From Isoetes engelmannii (taxonomy: Eukaryota > Streptophyta > Lycopodiopsida > Isoetales > Isoetaceae): a stretch of DNA of 21,873 bases. The position numbers were made by a program, and so were the translations under genes. How positions within the stretch are numbered: the stretch's first letter is position 1; every line of letters begins with the position of its first letter. Below are positions 18,766 through 21,873 of the stretch, piece after piece. The stretch spans positions 1-21,873 of the forward strand of contig JAANSK020263604.1 of assembly GCA_011763485.2 (NCBI GenBank). Direction: 5' to 3'. Below the pieces are notes generated by a model. The model was not told the DNA's origin and ran no database searches. It worked only from the letters and a program-made list of their open reading frames with translations.

Positions 18766-20577
18766 ATGGGAATCAGTAAAGACAACCACTTATCTGATTT
18801 GTATGTCAATCGTCGTCTCTTAGAGAACAATGTGGCAGATAACAATATCCAGAGGACTTATATCATTTATGCTGCAGTTTTTCTGATTTTCTTAATCAGT
18901 GGAACTGCTGCTGTAGCTATATGGTATTACTGTTTCAAAAAAAGGGGACCTCAACGAGGTATAGAATTGTTCTCATGGTTGAAAAATCCTTGCAGCTTAA
19001 TCAAAGTTGCTCAACTTACTATTACAACTTCTCTTTGCAGGTGGATCATCTATAACACTTGAAAGTATCCATCACGATGTACCTCAGCTCAACAATAAGG
19101 AACTTCTAAAGCATGCACGTCCATTTGAATACTTGGAGATAAAGAAAGCAACATCAAATTTCTCAAGACTAATTGGAGAAGGTGGATTTGGTCCAGTATA
19201 TTATGGAAGGCTGCCAGATGAACAGGAAGTAGCAGTAAAGGTACAGTCTGATGATTCAAAACAGGGTAGTCGAGAATTTTGTACCGAGGTTAGTATGCTG
19301 CATTTTCTACCCCAGCTATATGTATTAGGATCTGTTTTGGTTATTAGAAACATAGAGGAGAAAGTAACATAGTAGACATTCTCAAGATTCGCTGTCTCTA
19401 TATGGTTGTCTGTTTAGGTTCTTGTTCTTTCCAAAGCAAACCATCGCAATGTGGTGTCCCTTCTTGGGTACTGTGAAGAGGGAAAGTTCCGTATTCTTGT
19501 TTATGAGTATCTCCGGGGGGGAACACTTGAGAATCGCATTCATGGTAACTTGCTTCCTTTGTTATTTTAAACATCATCCTTTTCTCATTATTTTTTCAGG
19601 TATGTCATCTGCTTCACTGGATTGGAGAGAGAGACTGAAGGTTGCACTGGATGTTGCAAGAGGTGCGTTGATTTCTCTTCTTTCTATTGTCTGTCTGCCC
19701 ATCTGTTACTTCTTTTCCTGATGTATGTGAGGGTTTCTATCCCAGGACTTGAGTACTTGCACACTGGCTGTAGCCCACCCATAATCCATCGAGATGTCAA
19801 AAGTGCTAATATTCTTCTTACCGACAAGTTGACAGCAAAGCTTGCTGACTTTGGGCTCTCCCGACTAGGACCCGAGGAAGGGAAAAGTCGTGTGGTCACG
19901 GTAGTAAAAGGAACATCAGGTTATGTTGATCCAGAGTAGGTTGATTGCATAATGGGCTTTTGTTGCAAGTTGCCAAAGTTCAACTATCTTACTCTCTAAT
20001 GGAAGCTTAATCATTTCAGATACTACAAGACTGAGCAGCTTACAATGAAGAGTGATGTCTACAGTTTCGGAATTGTTCTACTTGAGCTAATTACAGGAAG
20101 GGACTCAATTGTTTTTGATGCTCCAAAGAAATATATAAGCTTATCAGACTGGGTGAGGCTTTGCCTTAAATCTCCTTTTTTTGATAATTTCAACTTGATA
20201 ATTCTGTTATTGCAAATATATATCTGACTTGTTCATTTATGGTTTAGGCAAGGAACCTCTTGCTTCAGAGAGAAGTCGAGGAAATTGTGGATCCAGCTCT
20301 TAAGCGTGCATATAACATTGATGTTATGTGGAAGATTGCGGAGACTGCAATGTTTTGTGTGGAGCCACGAGCCATCCATCGGCCAACCATGAGTGAGGTT
20401 GTTCAAGAGCTGAAAGAAGCATTAGATATAGAGAATGGAAATGTCAAAATATCTAAAAATGCAGATTTGACATTCAATTCAGAGAAGAAAGATGGCAACC
20501 GCAGGGGGCGAGCTTATATAAGCAGTAATAAGGTTTCAAGTACATTGCAGAGTGCGAGAACCTCGGACCTTCTATAA
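18766..20577 (+). CDS. membrane receptor-like Ser/Thr kinase lacking an ectodomain (seven exons)
   Basis: The kinase domain resembles plant malectin/LRR receptor kinases of LRR-RLK subfamily I. Exons: 18766-18958, 19041-19288, 19418-19544, 19600-19662, 19746-19935, 20020-20152, 20248-20577; all GT-AG, joined frame open for 427 codons. A single transmembrane helix spans residues about 32-56, followed by basic KKR. The catalytic core looks intact: GEGGFG 110-115, VAVK with Lys131, the alpha-C Glu in the EFCTEV segment, [10 protein letters not shown] with Asp227, DFG 245-247, and [11 protein letters not shown] before the SDVYSFG helix. As an RD kinase it should be active. Before the membrane helix there are only about 30 residues and no signal peptide, whereas relatives carry several hundred residues. 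In-frame TGA at 18757-18759 just upstream supports the ATG at 18766, unless an unseen exon splices in nearer. The 55-nt third intron is unusually short. Alternative: 3' half of a gene whose 5' exons were lost. Confidence 0.87.
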
Positions 20578-21226
20578 TCATGAGATTCATGTGGTTTGAA
20601 TGTGCCACAAGATTGATTTAGCATTGAGCAAATCTAACTTTATGGAAATTGCACATTCGCTACATTTTTTGGGATTTTCAAGTGCTTGACCAATTGGCAT
20701 CAAGACTTAGAGCCAAAGATGTGAGCCAATGGCCCTAAGTAAGAACTGCTTGATTCTGTACATAAAACATTTTAATCAAGTTCATGAGAAAGTCAAACCG
20801 TAGATGAACAAAAGGGATTAACATACAGGCCTAAACATAACCAGTCTGCGCAACAAATAGGACATGGTCCCAACTAGCTTAGGTATCAATCATGCATCAT
20901 ATATCCATCAATATTTAAGAAGATGCAATGCAAAAATACAAAACTGTTATGAAGATTGCATGGACATGTTAGGAAGAAAGCACACACGAAGCTCGTATCA
21001 TCGCGTGCAAGTTGCACGTTGGGAACAAGTTGCTGGTATCCATCAGACAATGAAAATTGAAACTCTTTTATTTCAAGAAAAATGAAGGGCGCAATATCAC
21101 CAAAAGAAGACAGTTGTTTCTGCAAACTTAAAATAATACAAGACAAGATACAAGAAAGAAATTTCATTACAGTGAAGAATACACTCTGCATGGTCTTGGA
21201 TTGTGTCTACCAAAAGGCTAAACATG
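20578..21226. other. intergenic between convergent genes
   Basis: Holds the 3' flanks of the plus-strand kinase gene and the minus-strand pirin-like gene, which converge here. No additional gene, RNA gene or repeat was recognised. Confidence 0.5.
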
Positions 21227-21873
21227 TTAAGAAAGTTCCATTTCAATGATGAGAAAATGGGAGCCAGTGCCATCCTGAGATTTTAACTTGATTTTCATGT
21301 CTGACTTCGATGCCTTAACCTGTGATCAAAAGTTAAATACAAAGGAAATTAGGTTGCGCAGACCGCGAAAATTAAGGTCACACTTATGCATCATTAAATT
21401 CCAACCTCTAAAGCATCTTTTGTTTGAAGAATAACATCTTGGTTAACTTCTAATCCACCCTCTGCACACACCAAATAAATCTGTCGCCCTCTTTTTATTT
21501 CAAATTCTTGCTCAATACCAGGATCTGTTTCTGAGACATAGATATTTGCGTTCTGATGTATATGTATGAGACCCTCTTTAGAGTCTTTTGTCTGCAGGTC
21601 CTTGCCATAGCCAGTTAGAACATGCAGCAACTTGTTGTGCCTGGCTTCTTTGCTGCAGCATCATCAAAACATCCTCTTTGGTTTAGACAACTTGGAATAT
21701 GATCAAGTAATGCAGAAAAATAGATGAAACACAGGCTGACTCACTCAAAAGTTCATATGATCAAGTAATGCAGAAAAATAGATCAAACACAGGCTGACTC
21801 ACTCAAAAGTTCGGGAGCCGTAGTTCGGCTTAACTCCCTGGAGGCATGGAGTAATCCAAACTTGTAAGAATCT
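21227..21873 (-). CDS. pirin/quercetinase-like bicupin protein, C-terminal part (5' end outside the window)
   Basis: Exons on the minus strand, in order: 21873-21803 (enters from outside the window), 21652-21406, 21319-21227, with introns of 150 and 86 nt. The frame joins cleanly through a phase-2 then a phase-0 junction for 136 residues and ends in TAA at 21229-21227. The pieces read RFLQVWITP, then GVKPNYGSRTF, then RHNKLLHVLTGYG, IHIHQNANIYVSE, RGRQIYLVCAEGGL and a last exon ending FLIIEMELS. This matches the end of the first cupin and the whole second cupin of YhhW-type pirin-family proteins, which fold as two beta-barrels. Metal-binding histidines belong to the first cupin, outside the window. 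Bacterial members degrade quercetin in vitro; the plant role is not known, so only the family is assigned. A tandem duplication at 21697-21812 overlaps the first exon-intron junction. Confidence 0.87.
21697..21812. repeat. 58-bp tandem duplication copying a splice donor
   Basis: Units 21697-21754 and 21755-21812 are adjacent and differ at only one position (GATGAAAC against GATCAAAC). The right unit contains the exon end and donor of the pirin-like gene (TTTGA then GTGAGT on the minus strand, boundary at 21803/21802). The left unit carries an exact copy of that donor 58 nt further into the intron (GTGAGT from 21744). Confidence 0.95.

Overview
The window reads as nuclear DNA of a land plant. 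The evidence is spliced genes with GT-AG introns, plant-type families (a NSN1-like nucleolar GTPase, a DUF1191 membrane protein, a malectin/LRR-type receptor kinase), AT-rich introns and many transposon remnants. The species cannot be fixed from the sequence. Most introns are short (55-208 nt); one is 2.4 kb.

Layout. 1-2520: no recognised gene; two LINE-like 3' tails (145-300, 571-707), each running into an ATTCT microsatellite. 2542-7600: promoter/leader with telo-box motifs and a complete nine-exon NSN1-type gene (587 aa predicted), with two separate duplications inside its long intron 4. 7851-8338: a foldback element flanked by a 10-bp direct repeat. 8401-8554: tandem repeats. 9048-9550: a decayed glucose-6-phosphate 1-epimerase gene. 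9550-12486: no gene recognised; includes a 48-nt poly-T tract that looks like the poly(A) tail of a minus-strand retro-insertion. 12487-12588: a small foldback. 13645-14655: a single-exon DUF1191 type I membrane protein with a possible TATA box and short upstream ORFs. 15100-17525: repeat-rich, with a copia-like LTR and polypurine tract, an array of polypurine-like motifs, a near-perfect long hairpin and a third LINE-like tail. 18766-20577: a seven-exon membrane kinase with an intact catalytic core and no visible ectodomain. 21227-21873 (minus strand): the 3' part of a pirin/quercetinase-like cupin gene, cut by the window edge, with a tandem duplication that copies a splice donor.

The four genes are ordinary, unrelated neighbours: ribosome biogenesis, an uncharacterised surface protein, signalling and a cupin. 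Nothing suggests a cluster or a new multi-gene system. The more interesting signals are the covarying stem-loops of the LINE-like tails, the 131-nt hairpin at 16618-16748, the ectodomain-less kinase and the duplicated splice donor in the pirin gene. Exon boundaries were placed by hand from splice consensus, reading frame and remembered family conservation; no search was run.
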